Source of the DNA: Bacteroides sp. Marseille-P3684
Lineage (GTDB): Bacteria; Bacteroidota; Bacteroidia; Bacteroidales; Bacteroidaceae
Assembly: GCF_900291465.1 (NCBI RefSeq)
Contig: NZ_LT985808.1
Coordinates: 3,110,539 to 3,174,538, forward strand
Reading direction: 5' to 3'
Length of the DNA stretch: 64,000 nt
Made by a program: the position numbers and the translations under genes. Shown here piece by piece: positions 49,367 through 57,524 of this stretch. Each line of letters begins with the position of its first letter. Positions within the stretch are counted from its first letter, which is position 1. The notes under the pieces are model-generated. The model did not search any database, was not told the DNA's origin, and saw only the letters and a program-made list of their open reading frames with translations.

Positions 49367-49556
49367 AAAGATGAATATTTATGCCACGAAACAATATTGT
49401 TTCACTTGCGAAACAATATTGTTTCACTTGCCAAACAATATTGTTTGACGCACCAAACACAAGTATTTCATGTCCCAAACAATATTGTTTCATCCGCCGA
49501 AGTCAAGTTTTCCGAAGCCAAAACGCTTGTTTTAAGGTTTGGAGACAATAGTTTAA
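49367..49556. repeat. 22-bp-period palindrome array, locus B
   Basis: Units begin at 49367, 49389, 49411, 49433, 49455 and 49477, exactly 22 bp apart, with degenerate units continuing at 49499, 49521 and 49543. The exact 14-base palindrome AAACAATATTGTTT occurs at 49389, 49411, 49433 and 49477, with 8-base spacers such as CACTTGCG and CACTTGCC. 22 bp is close to two helical turns, so the palindromes lie on one face of the DNA. Confidence 0.9.
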
Positions 49557-49703
49557 TGTTTTTCACCTCTAGTTTGTACGAGGTAGCGCACGTTTGAGAA
49601 CTATTATTTTGCTCAGCCTGCACCGCATGCAGTCATCCTTTTTAACGCCTCACCAACCTTTTCCCATCCATTCAGACAGCCTCATCGCCATCTTTGCATC
49701 AAT

Positions 49704-49795
49704 GTGTATTTTGCGAATCGCCCGAGAATGCCCGTTTTACTCACCGACTCGTATTTTGGTGCAAGGAAGGCCCTTCTCAGGCGATTCATTTGACA
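49704..49795. repeat. Dispersed 92-bp repeat, copy B
   Basis: Reverse-complement partner of 25225-25316, of equal length. Its flank at 49780-49812 also resembles 8712-8746. Confidence 0.75.
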
Positions 49796-49853
49796 CTTTG
49801 ACAGAATGACAGAAAGGTAAGCTGGCGTTTACAAATAAACCCAAGCTGTTTCT

Positions 49854-51125
49854 CTAGAGAGACCGACTCGGTTTTAATCTACTATCCAACACACTGGCAA
49901 ACACATCCATTTCCCTTTTGGAAATACCTAGGCGTAGGGCTTGGCTACGCCAATCCTGTACAGCATCAGTTACCTCCTGTATGATGATTTCAGCTACATT
50001 ACGCCCTATCATATATTCCTCGCAAGCATCCAGTAAGGTTTGTAAATCAGCCTTATTTGATGTGGAAGTGATGAGCAGGCTTTGATATTCATTCAGCGTT
50101 GGATTCATGTCGTATGCTGGAGATAACGTCCAGCCTTTGGGTGTCAAAAGAAAACCATGATTACGGAAATGGTCATCGCTATTGCCGATGCAAACATTGA
50201 AAACCACCCGACGATAGAGCTCTTGTAAGTTATCTTCTACATTGGTACAATTTTGAAGGATGAAATCAACGATATTCAGATAGCCATGTCCCGTTGTGGC
50301 ATTATCCCCGTCAGAAAGTCCCAACAAGGTCATTGCGGAAGCAAAGTGAATCCGACGACCTTCAGTGTTACGGTCGAAACGTCTGGAAAGTAGTGTGTGA
50401 AATTTCTCTCCAACTGACAAGACTTCAGTGTGTGCAGCATTGATACCGGCTTTGTGTGCAAGCAGGTGGGTAAAATGCTCCCATAATCCGATGTCATAAT
50501 CATCCTTACGCGAAGGAAATTTAGCGACATAAAGTGTTTTATTTTCACCGATGACACTGGCTTTCGGTCTTGCTCCCCCCAATGAAGATCCCGGCATTAC
50601 AAGCTGATTTATCCACTTCTTGGAAGGTAGTTGACTTTCTTCTTCACTTCTCTCTATCTCCATACTGGCTGCTATCAGATTACGGACGTCCGTCAAAGGA
50701 GGAATCTGCAAGGATTTCTCCACGTTGATAAATTCTCCATTTTTATCTTTTTTGAAACGGAGTCCTCCCATACGAGAGAAATCATCTATACCCGTTAGGA
50801 AATCAAAAGATGACAACCTACGTATCGGTCTACCTTCTTCCGACGCAGCTATTTGCTCACGTCGCAAAAGTAATGTACGTCCCCATCGATCAGGCAAAGC
50901 GTCTGAGAAGCACCCAAAAATATCTTTTCCCGGTTCCGTATATTGCATCCCCGGATAGTTATTCAAATCCTCACACAAGAATAAATCGCCATGTTTCCTC
51001 AACCATTCATCATGGAATGAAAAACTATAACTATCTGAGCCTCGAAGAGATTCATATCCGAGTTCTCCGATGAGCTCCACTCCCTTGAGCCAATCAAAAT
51101 CAGCATATACATAAAGTTTCTTCAT
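49854..51125 (-). CDS. HipA-like serine/threonine kinase toxin
   Basis: A 423-residue HipA-family protein. The N-terminal HipA_N-like part contains PGMQYTEPGKDIFGCFSDALPDRWGR. The kinase core has the Gly-rich SLGGARPKAS (181-190), catalytic loop NSDDHFRNHG (315-324) and metal-binding YDMNP (338-342). HipA kinases inactivate targets such as aminoacyl-tRNA synthetases by phosphorylation and cause growth arrest; here the target is unknown. It starts 3 bp after a small XRE repressor gene, the expected HipB-like antitoxin. All catalytic motifs are intact. AT-rich relative to neighbours. Confidence 0.92.
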   Translation of the reverse strand: MKKLYVYADFDWLKGVELIGELGYESLRGSDSYSFSFHDEWLRKHGDLFLCEDLNNYPGMQYTEPGKDIFGCFSDALPDRWGRTLLLRREQIAASEEGRPIRRLSSFDFLTGIDDFSRMGGLRFKKDKNGEFINVEKSLQIPPLTDVRNLIAASMEIERSEEESQLPSKKWINQLVMPGSSLGGARPKASVIGENKTLYVAKFPSRKDDYDIGLWEHFTHLLAHKAGINAAHTEVLSVGEKFHTLLSRRFDRNTEGRRIHFASAMTLLGLSDGDNATTGHGYLNIVDFILQNCTNVEDNLQELYRRVVFNVCIGNSDDHFRNHGFLLTPKGWTLSPAYDMNPTLNEYQSLLITSTSNKADLQTLLDACEEYMIGRNVAEIIIQEVTDAVQDWRSQALRLGISKREMDVFASVLDSRLKPSRSL

Positions 51126-51128
51126 AGC

Positions 51129-51449
51129 TTATTCCTTTTTAGACGCTCGCATTCTGGTCTTCAAGCTCAAATCTTGCAAGGCCTTTCCCAACTTATCTTC
51201 TTTGGCAAGCCACAAGATGTCATCATCTAATTGTAAAGCATAAAGTACCCGAAGGTAAATGCCTATAGCTACCGTTGAGACACCTTTTTCTATACGCGAC
51301 ACAGTCAGAGGGGAACAAGTAGCTCGTTCTGCCACTTGGGCTACACTCAGATTTCTCCGTAATCGAGCCATCTTGATTTGTTCTCCTACTATCTGCATCT
51401 TTTGTTCTAATTTCCGTGGTAACTTTGTGCCCATTGTGCTTTTAGTCAT
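51129..51449 (-). CDS. XRE-family antitoxin/repressor (HipB-like)
   Basis: A 106-residue DNA-binding protein. The Cro/C1-type HTH is seen in IKMARLRRNLSVAQVAERATCSPLTVSRIEKG. The C-terminal tail is helical and basic. It directly precedes the HipA-like gene and probably represses its own operon and neutralises the kinase. A short palindrome and a promoter-like box lie just upstream. A start at the sixth codon (51434) is also possible. Confidence 0.9.
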   Translation of the reverse strand: MTKSTMGTKLPRKLEQKMQIVGEQIKMARLRRNLSVAQVAERATCSPLTVSRIEKGVSTVAIGIYLRVLYALQLDDDILWLAKEDKLGKALQDLSLKTRMRASKKE

Positions 51450-51456
51450 AACTTAT

Positions 51457-51475
51457 CATATAATATGCAAAGATG
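51457..51475 (-). promoter_or_regulatory. Promoter and possible operator of the hip pair
   Basis: On the minus strand CATCTTTG (51475-51468) resembles the -7 box with one change. It is followed by the palindromic CATAT/ATATG arms (51457-51467), placed where a repressor would block initiation. Confidence 0.45.
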
Positions 51476-51585
51476 GCACTTTTTATTTATTCAATGATAT
51501 GTTGTATGCAAAAAATAACAGTCAGTATAGCTGCCTCTGATTTATAACATCATGAATCTAACCTTTATGATTCCGAAAGACTAGT

Positions 51586-51638
51586 TAGGGACTGTCGTAT
51601 TATTCCATCATTATGAGTAATTCGGCTGACAGTCCCTA
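51586..51638. repeat. 53-bp repeat with inverted ends, left copy
   Basis: TAGGGACTGTC (51586-51596) and its exact complement (51628-51638) bound the unit; the middle contains TTCCATCATTATGAGTAATT. A second copy is at 53675-53727 in the same orientation. Confidence 0.85.
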
Positions 51639-51761
51639 TATAGTACAGATAAACTTGCAGAACCACTAGATTTAGTTCCAGCCAATTATTATAAAAAGAT
51701 TTAGTGGTATATGCAATGATACGAGGACGAATAGTGACAATTGTTTTACTGTACAGAATAA

Positions 51762-52046
51762 GAGCATTGGACAAAAACACGCAAACCACATCAATCTCTT
51801 GCCCTGCTTGCCTTTGGCAATAAGCGGTACACACTAGAAAAGCTGGTAACAACGACACAGACGGACATGAATGAGGTGCGCAAGGCGGAGGAAATAAAGG
51901 ACATCGAAGCATTGGATAATTGGGTACACCATTTGATAAGCTCGTGGATGCTGATAAAGGCGGAACAGCCGTTGAAAATGTTGTACGATGCCATCCATAA
52001 GGAGAATACATCAAATAAAAGTATCGGCAATGGGGTGCGGATTTAG
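51762..52046 (+). pseudogene. Remnant of an unknown gene
   Basis: An open frame of 94 codons from just after a stop to TAG (52044-52046). It reads like the C-terminal part of a helical protein (LAFGNKRYTLEKLVTTTQTD, then HLISSWMLIKAEQPLKMLYD). No good start or upstream part is visible. Family not recognised. Confidence 0.4.
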
Positions 52047-52246
52047 AGGGGTAGAGTTTGGGTGATGTAAATCGGTGGCGCAATGTATTCGTTTATCAAT
52101 GTGGCGATATACCAATGCCAAACGACAGATTAGAATAAAAAACATCCTAAAGTTCTTTTTAATCCAAGAAAAAGTGTACGTTTGCAAACGTAATAATCTT
52201 GAATATGTGAAATATCAATAACAAAATAAAGGCGAATACGTGAATT

Positions 52247-53617
52247 ATGAGAAGAAAGATATACGATAAACTGCTGGAATGGAAGAAGAACCATAAAGGT
52301 GATACCGCCCTTCTGATAGAAGGAGCCAGACGTATAGGGAAAAGCTATATCGTGGAAGAATTCGCCCGCAAGGAATATACATCTTACATACTGGTGGACT
52401 TCAGCAAGGTAAATCCGCAAGTGATGGAGTTTTTCAACCTTTATCTGGACGACCTCGACATGCTTTTCATGAACCTGGAGCTTTATTTCAGACGAAAACT
52501 TACCCCACGTCAGACAAAAGACGAAGAAGCCCGTTCCCTGGTCATATTCGATGAAGTGCAGTTTTGCCCCCGTGCCCGTGCAGCCATCAAGCATTTGGTG
52601 GCAGACCGTCGCTATGATTACATTGAGACAGGCTCGCTCATTTCCATCAAGAAGAATGTCAAGGACATCATGCTGCCTTCCGAAGAACACGCCATCGAAA
52701 TGTTTCCGATGGACTTTGAGGAATTTTTGTGGGCTATGGGAGACGAGATGCTGATGCCTTACATACGGATGCGGTTTGACAAACGTCTTCCTATGGAGAC
52801 TTTTCATCGTCGGGCAATGGATTATTTCCGGCAATACCTGATTGTCGGAGGTATGCCGCAGGCTGTCGCCAAATATGTGGAAACGCGGGATTTTGAAAAG
52901 GTGGATGAGGTGAAGCGTGACATATTGGCCCTTTATCGCAATGACATTCACAAATATGCCGACAATCAGGAAACCAAAGTTGCCGCTATTTTTGAGGAAA
53001 TACCGGGTCAATTGCAGAAACATGAAAAGAAGTTTGTCTTGTCCGCCTTGCAGAGCGAAGCCCGTATGCGTGACTATTCGCAGGCTTTCTTTTGGTTGAG
53101 TGACGCCAAAATCATTAACTGCTGCTATAACTCAACAGAGCCGAGTATCGGACTGAAACTGAATGAAGAACGCACCACGCTGAAATGCTACATGGGCGAT
53201 ACCGGACTGCTCATCAGTCATGCTTTCGACGAACGGGGAATAGTAAGCGCAGACCTTTATCGGAAGCTGATGTTTGACAAGCTGGAAGTGAACGAGGGGA
53301 TGTTGGTAGAGAACATCGTGGCGCAGATGCTTCGTGCGGCAGGACACAGACTTTATTTCTTCAGCAACAGTTCCCGGACATCGGCTGACGACCGTATGGA
53401 GATAGATTTCCTGATAGCCAAACCTGTAACGACCAGCAGGCATAATATTTCCCCCATAGAGGTGAAGTCCGGGCAACGTTACACACTGAATTCATTGAGA
53501 AAGTGCATAGCCAAGTATGGCTCCCAGTTATCCACACCCTACGTGCTTCATGACAAGGATGTGAAAACAGAAGATGGCATTGTGTACCTGCCTTTATATA
53601 TGACACCGTTGCTTTGA
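52247..53617 (+). CDS. AAA ATPase with DUF4143 domain
   Basis: A 456-residue AAA_14/DUF4143 protein. Walker A-type GARRIGKS at about 26-33, Walker B-like LVIFDEVQFCP near 101-111, and the C-terminal DUF4143 with a restriction-nuclease-like D/E...K core (MEIDFLIAKP...ISPIEVKSG). Such genes are frequent, variable accessory genes in Bacteroides and archaea; the molecular role is not established. It stands alone between two 53-bp repeats, which suggests a mobile cassette. Confidence 0.9.
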   Translation: MRRKIYDKLLEWKKNHKGDTALLIEGARRIGKSYIVEEFARKEYTSYILVDFSKVNPQVMEFFNLYLDDLDMLFMNLELYFRRKLTPRQTKDEEARSLVIFDEVQFCPRARAAIKHLVADRRYDYIETGSLISIKKNVKDIMLPSEEHAIEMFPMDFEEFLWAMGDEMLMPYIRMRFDKRLPMETFHRRAMDYFRQYLIVGGMPQAVAKYVETRDFEKVDEVKRDILALYRNDIHKYADNQETKVAAIFEEIPGQLQKHEKKFVLSALQSEARMRDYSQAFFWLSDAKIINCCYNSTEPSIGLKLNEERTTLKCYMGDTGLLISHAFDERGIVSADLYRKLMFDKLEVNEGMLVENIVAQMLRAAGHRLYFFSNSSRTSADDRMEIDFLIAKPVTTSRHNISPIEVKSGQRYTLNSLRKCIAKYGSQLSTPYVLHDKDVKTEDGIVYLPLYMTPLL

Positions 53618-53674
53618 ATGATATGGGAAAACAGCCTACATAGGGATTGTCGTATAACGACTGAAATTTTATAA

Positions 53675-53727
53675 TAGGGATTGTCGTTTAATTCCATCAT
53701 TATGAGTAATTCGGCAGACAGTCCCTA
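53675..53727. repeat. 53-bp repeat with inverted ends, right copy
   Basis: Begins TAGGGATTGTC and ends GACAGTCCCTA; about 90% like the left copy at 51586-51638. A third, partial copy (TAGGGATTGTCGT) starts at 53641. Confidence 0.85.
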
Positions 53728-53850
53728 TTTAAACCTTTGCAAACAAATAAAAATGAGAAGTATAACACAAAAGCCCAAATTATCCTCAACATATACAGGA
53801 TACATTGGAACGCCACCTAAACCGACTGGTAAAGAACTGGTGTGAGACTC

Positions 53851-54237
53851 TTACAATTTACTACTCAGCTGGTTCTTCAGCTCTTGCATGTATGATGCAT
53901 CCAATGTCCCTATATAGAATCTTTTCATATCTCCATTTTTCAGGTAAACATTGATTCCTAAAGTCTTCCCATAAAAAAAGGCATCTTTAAATAGTTCGAA
54001 TTTACGAACATCCTTCCAATAGAATACATCTGTTTTGTACAATCCCCGGACCGAAAGACGGTCTTTGTCGAAATCTATTTTCTTTGCACGTTTCACTAGA
54101 ATAACCCCACTTAGTATACAAGGAATTATATATGCATACCAAACATGCTCATTAGCTGATATGGCAGACAGCAATGATGTGCAAATAAACAGGAGGATTA
54201 TTGCAATGCTTATGTATTTATAGGTAAAGCGTATCAT
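53851..54237 (-). CDS. Small membrane protein, PH-like
   Basis: A 128-residue protein with two N-terminal TM helices (about 8-26 and 32-49) and a C-terminal ~75-residue beta-rich domain (RLSVRGLYKTDVFYWKDVRKFEL...GINVYLKNGDMKRFYIG) like bacterial PH-domain membrane proteins. AT-rich. It stands alone next to the repeat-bounded ATPase segment. Function unknown. Confidence 0.7.
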   Translation of the reverse strand: MIRFTYKYISIAIILLFICTSLLSAISANEHVWYAYIIPCILSGVILVKRAKKIDFDKDRLSVRGLYKTDVFYWKDVRKFELFKDAFFYGKTLGINVYLKNGDMKRFYIGTLDASYMQELKNQLSSKL

Positions 54238-54546
54238 CAGAAGTAGTGTTGTAAAAAAACAAATAGAGTCTTTTCATAATTGACTTCTCAAATATAGACA
54301 CTATTCTAATATATTGTATTATTGTCATCTGTTTTACATTATTTTAACCCATCCATTATACAGTTTCATAACTACAAAACTACCGTATGCTTTTGCTGAC
54401 CCTACACAAGAAGAAATAAACAATAGCTCTTGTGACTTAGCTTGCCAAACACGTCGTAGCATAAAATCAAAAAATTCCCCACCTTTGCAACCATCCGGTC
54501 CTCTCGCCGCGTCTAATGTACAGAACAAACATAAAGCACAAACGAT
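54238..54546. other. Intergenic region, AT-rich to GC-rich transition
   Basis: About 310 bp between divergent genes. A -7-like CACCTTTG at 54480-54487, 60 bp before the next gene, may drive the sigma operon. Nothing else recognised. Confidence 0.5.
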
Positions 54547-55203
54547 ATGAAAAAGACATTAGCCATCCTCGCTGCCTGCCTCACACTGGGAGTGGGCACA
54601 CCTTCCGCTTCCGCAACAGCACAAGACACAACCGCCGTCACCACCGCAATGAAGGCGGATTCCACCGTAACAAATCAGCGAGAACCGACAGAGCTCGAAC
54701 TGGCACAAGCCGAAATAGCCGAACTGCGAAACAAAGTAAGGCAACTCAGCCAGAAAAACGATATCGGCGACAACCTCGTAGACCTGACAGCCATCATCCT
54801 GACTTTTACCTTCCCCTTCGTTATGGTATTCTGCTGGTTCTACTTCCGTTCGAAAAACCGACGTGCCAAATATGCGCTCATCGACCGGATGGTCACATCG
54901 GGACAAGCGGGCTCGGTAGAGCTGCTACAGAAGCTGCTACAAGAGGATGAGAAGAAACAGAAAGACCTCCGCATGCACGGCATCCGCATGATTTGCATGG
55001 GCATCGGAATGACCATCTTCCTTGCGATACTGGCTGGAGAGGAACTGGCTGCCATCGGTATCCTGGTCGCCTGTATCGGGCTCGGAGAACTCCTTGCAGG
55101 CGAGCTGCAACGCCGCGAACAGAGACAGCTCCATCAGGAACAGCAACCTCGTGAGACTCCTCAGGACACGTCTGCCAAAGATTCCTCCACCGACGAACAA
55201 TGA
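54547..55203 (+). CDS. DUF6249-like membrane protein of sigma operon
   Basis: A 218-residue protein with a signal sequence (1-26), a Glu/Ala-rich coiled coil (about 48-75), a TM helix near 80-100 (VDLTAIILTFTFPFVMVFCWFYF) and two more near 142-158 and 163-180, then a Gln/Glu-rich tail. It resembles the DUF6249 family. Its stop overlaps the ECF sigma start as ATGA (55200-55203), and a small membrane protein follows the sigma gene. The three probably form a membrane stress-sensing unit. Confidence 0.75.
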   Translation: MKKTLAILAACLTLGVGTPSASATAQDTTAVTTAMKADSTVTNQREPTELELAQAEIAELRNKVRQLSQKNDIGDNLVDLTAIILTFTFPFVMVFCWFYFRSKNRRAKYALIDRMVTSGQAGSVELLQKLLQEDEKKQKDLRMHGIRMICMGIGMTIFLAILAGEELAAIGILVACIGLGELLAGELQRREQRQLHQEQQPRETPQDTSAKDSSTDEQ

Positions 55204-55745
55204 AGACGCTGACCGACCTATCGCTCATCGCACAGGCTGTCATAGGGCACAACCGCCGGGCGTTCGACACGCTGGTCAGGAAGTACCAGTCACAGGTCCG
55301 ACGGTTCTTCCTGCACCAGACGCTGGGCAACGAATTTCTCAGCGACGACCTGGCACAGGAGACTTTCATACGTGCATGGCTCGGGCTGGGGTCGTTTCGC
55401 GGACTGTCGGACTTCTCCACCTGGCTGCTGCGCATTGCATACAACGTGCATTATGACTATCTTCGCAACCGGAAGGAGACGACAGGGCTGGACTCACTGC
55501 CTCCGGGCGGCGAAGGAATGTGCGAACAGCCTCCGCTGGATGCACATGTCGACCTCTATCAGGCACTCGCCCTCCTGCGCCCTGACGAGCGGACGTGCAT
55601 GACACTCTTCTACATGGAAGACCTGACCATCGCGAAGATTGCCTCCGTGACCGGACTGCCCGAGGGGACGGTGAAGTCGCACCTCTCCCGTGGAAAAGCC
55701 AAATTGTCGAACTACTTAAAACAGCATGGCTATGAATCAGCATAA
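55200..55745 (+). CDS. ECF RNA polymerase sigma factor
   Basis: A 181-residue sigma-70 family ECF factor. Region 2 has FDTLVRKYQSQVRRFFLHQTLG and LAQETFIRAWLGLGSFRG; region 4 has DERTCMTLFYMEDLTIAKIASVTGLPEGTVKSHLSRGKAKL. It is coupled to the upstream membrane-protein gene by ATGA and overlaps the downstream DUF5056-like gene, which is probably its anti-sigma factor. Confidence 0.93.
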   Translation: MKTLTDLSLIAQAVIGHNRRAFDTLVRKYQSQVRRFFLHQTLGNEFLSDDLAQETFIRAWLGLGSFRGLSDFSTWLLRIAYNVHYDYLRNRKETTGLDSLPPGGEGMCEQPPLDAHVDLYQALALLRPDERTCMTLFYMEDLTIAKIASVTGLPEGTVKSHLSRGKAKLSNYLKQHGYESA

Positions 55746-56067
55746 CGAACCCGACTCCGTGGCACGCTTCCTGCGGGAAAACCGCCGTGAAGTGGCGGAC
55801 AACGGATTTACCGAAAAGGTGATGGAACGTCTTCCGCGCCGCTACGAGCAACTGGCAACCCTCATCCGATGGATTGGCGGGGCGGCAGCCGTAATTCTCT
55901 TCATCATTTTGGGAGGAATGGAATGGCTCGTCGCCTCGGGCGAGCACATCTGGCACAGCTTCTGTGCACAGCAATGGGGTGACCCCCAACTGCATGCCTT
56001 TCTCACACTCCTTGCCGGACTGGCCATCGTGGGGCTCAGCAACCTCCTGCTGCACGATGACTGCTGA
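55726..56067 (+). CDS. Small membrane protein, probable anti-sigma (DUF5056-like)
   Basis: A 113-residue protein overlapping the sigma gene by 20 bp (14 bp if the second Met at 55732 is used). The cytoplasmic N-terminus has FTEKVMERLPRRYEQLATLIRW, followed by two TM helices (about 47-68 and 88-107). Position, topology and overlap match small anti-sigma factors of Bacteroidetes. Confidence 0.75.
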   Translation: MAMNQHNEPDSVARFLRENRREVADNGFTEKVMERLPRRYEQLATLIRWIGGAAAVILFIILGGMEWLVASGEHIWHSFCAQQWGDPQLHAFLTLLAGLAIVGLSNLLLHDDC

Positions 56068-56111
56068 CAAGCGACAAGGCTCTCGCTGTGCCCTATTCCA
56101 AAAATAATGCG

Positions 56112-56119
56112 TACTTTTG
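56112..56119 (+). promoter_or_regulatory. -7 element of thyA-folA
   Basis: TACTTTTG, 24 bp before the thyA start; no strong -33. Confidence 0.6.
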
Positions 56120-56143
56120 CAGCCGACTATCAAGCAAACAGCA

Positions 56144-56938
56144 ATGAAACAATACCTCGACCTACTCAACCGTATCCTCACCGAGGGGGAACGCAAGGAG
56201 GACCGCACGGGGACGGGCACCATCAGCGTGTTCGGCCATCAGATGCGGTTCAACCTCGACGACGGTTTCCCCTGCCTGACGACAAAGAAGCTCCATCTGA
56301 AATCCATCATCTACGAACTGCTGTGGTTCCTGCGCGGCGACACCAACGTGCACTTCCTTCAGGAGCATGGCGTCCGCATCTGGAACGAATGGGCAGACCC
56401 TGACGGAGACCTGGGACATATCTACGGCTACCAGTGGCGTTCGTGGCCTGACTATGACGGGGGCTTCATCGACCAGATACAGGAGGCGGTCGAGACCATC
56501 AAGCATAACCCGGACTCGCGCCGCATCATCGTGAGCGCCTGGAACGTGGCTGACCTGAAACGCATGAACCTGCCTCCCTGCCACCTGCTCTTCCAGTTCT
56601 ATGTTGCCAACGGACGGCTCAGCCTGCAACTCTACCAGCGCAGCGCCGACACGTTTCTGGGAGTACCGTTCAACATCGCGTCGTATGCCCTGTTGCTGAT
56701 GATGATGGCTCAGGTGACGGGACTGAAGGCGGGCGACTTCATCCATACACTGGGCGACGCACACATCTACCTGAACCACCTCGACCAGGTACATCTGCAA
56801 CTGACGCGCGAACCGCGCCCCCTGCCGAAGATGCACATCAATCCCGACGTGAAGGACATCTTCAGCTTCCGCTACGAGGACTTCGAACTGACAGACTACA
56901 ACCCCTATCCGCACATTGCGGGCAAAGTATCCGTATAA
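56144..56938 (+). CDS. thyA: Thymidylate synthase
   Basis: A 264-residue ThyA, the same length as the E. coli enzyme, from the start at 56144 ([25 protein letters not shown]). The nucleophile is C146 in [12 protein letters not shown]; folate- and dUMP-binding residues in [23 protein letters not shown] are intact. It makes dTMP from dUMP with methylene-THF, producing dihydrofolate, which the folA product encoded 5 bp downstream reduces. The promoter box upstream argues against a nine-codon longer start. Confidence 0.97.
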   Translation: MKQYLDLLNRILTEGERKEDRTGTGTISVFGHQMRFNLDDGFPCLTTKKLHLKSIIYELLWFLRGDTNVHFLQEHGVRIWNEWADPDGDLGHIYGYQWRSWPDYDGGFIDQIQEAVETIKHNPDSRRIIVSAWNVADLKRMNLPPCHLLFQFYVANGRLSLQLYQRSADTFLGVPFNIASYALLLMMMAQVTGLKAGDFIHTLGDAHIYLNHLDQVHLQLTREPRPLPKMHINPDVKDIFSFRYEDFELTDYNPYPHIAGKVSV

Positions 56939-56943
56939 CCTCC

Positions 56944-57435
56944 ATGAGAATCTCCATCATTGCCGCCGTGGCTGCCAACCGCGCCATCGGCTACCGGAAC
57001 CGGCTGCTCTACTGGCTGCCCAACGACCTGAAGCGTTTCAAGGCACTCACCACGGGACACACCATCATCATGGGACGCCGTACCTTCGAGTCGCTCCCCA
57101 AAGGGGCACTCCCCAACCGACGCAACATCGTGCTTACCCGACAACCGGACCTTGTCTGTCCGGGAGCGGAGTGCTTCGCTTCCATCGAGGAGGCTTTGGA
57201 GCATTGCAGTCCGACGGAGGATGTCTACATCATCGGCGGTGCAAGTGTCTATGCCGACACCCTGCGTCTTGCCGACCGTCTCTGCCTGACCCACATCGCA
57301 GACACACCGGCAGAGGCTGATGCCTTCTTCCCGGAAGTGGACCCTTCCGTGTGGCAGGAGGTGGCACGCGAATGCCATGAGCCGGACGAGAGACATGCCT
57401 GTGCCTACAGCTTCGTGGACTACGAACGGCGCTAA
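56944..57435 (+). CDS. folA: Dihydrofolate reductase
   Basis: A 163-residue DHFR. Seen are the N-terminal MRISIIAAVAANRAIGYRN, LPNDLKRFKALTTGHTIIMGRRTFESLP with its NADPH-binding region, and the later VYIIGGASVYADTL. It regenerates tetrahydrofolate after ThyA. Second gene of the thyA-folA operon. Confidence 0.96.
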   Translation: MRISIIAAVAANRAIGYRNRLLYWLPNDLKRFKALTTGHTIIMGRRTFESLPKGALPNRRNIVLTRQPDLVCPGAECFASIEEALEHCSPTEDVYIIGGASVYADTLRLADRLCLTHIADTPAEADAFFPEVDPSVWQEVARECHEPDERHACAYSFVDYERR

Positions 57436-57483
57436 GCCTGCTTTTTCCGCCCGTGCGCTGTCAGAGGTATTTATTTTTCTCCG

Positions 57484-57491
57484 TATCTTTG
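57484..57491 (+). promoter_or_regulatory. -7 element of orphan ECF sigma gene
   Basis: TATCTTTG, 33 bp before the start. Confidence 0.5.
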
Positions 57492-57524
57492 CAGTGACCT
57501 TAGCAGGAAGAGCAACAAACACTT

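Larger units (their letters stand above)
49321..49853. other. Intergenic repeat region before the HipA-like gene
   Basis: About 530 bp with the palindrome array, then the dispersed 92-bp repeat (49704-49795) and its AATGACA-ending tail. Short open frames here run through the repeats and are not believed. Confidence 0.7.
51450..52246. other. Intergenic region between hip pair and ATPase gene
   Basis: Contains the hip promoter, the left 53-bp repeat, the gene remnant at 51762-52046, and an AT-rich leader before the ATPase start. No intact gene. Confidence 0.6.

Noticed and set aside
49367-49556. CRISPR array
   Set aside because: Repeats are only 14 bases and palindromic, spacers 8 bases and partly repeated, and no cas genes are nearby.
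49594-49809. 71-codon plus-strand frame
   Set aside because: Runs through the dispersed repeat; no protein-like composition.
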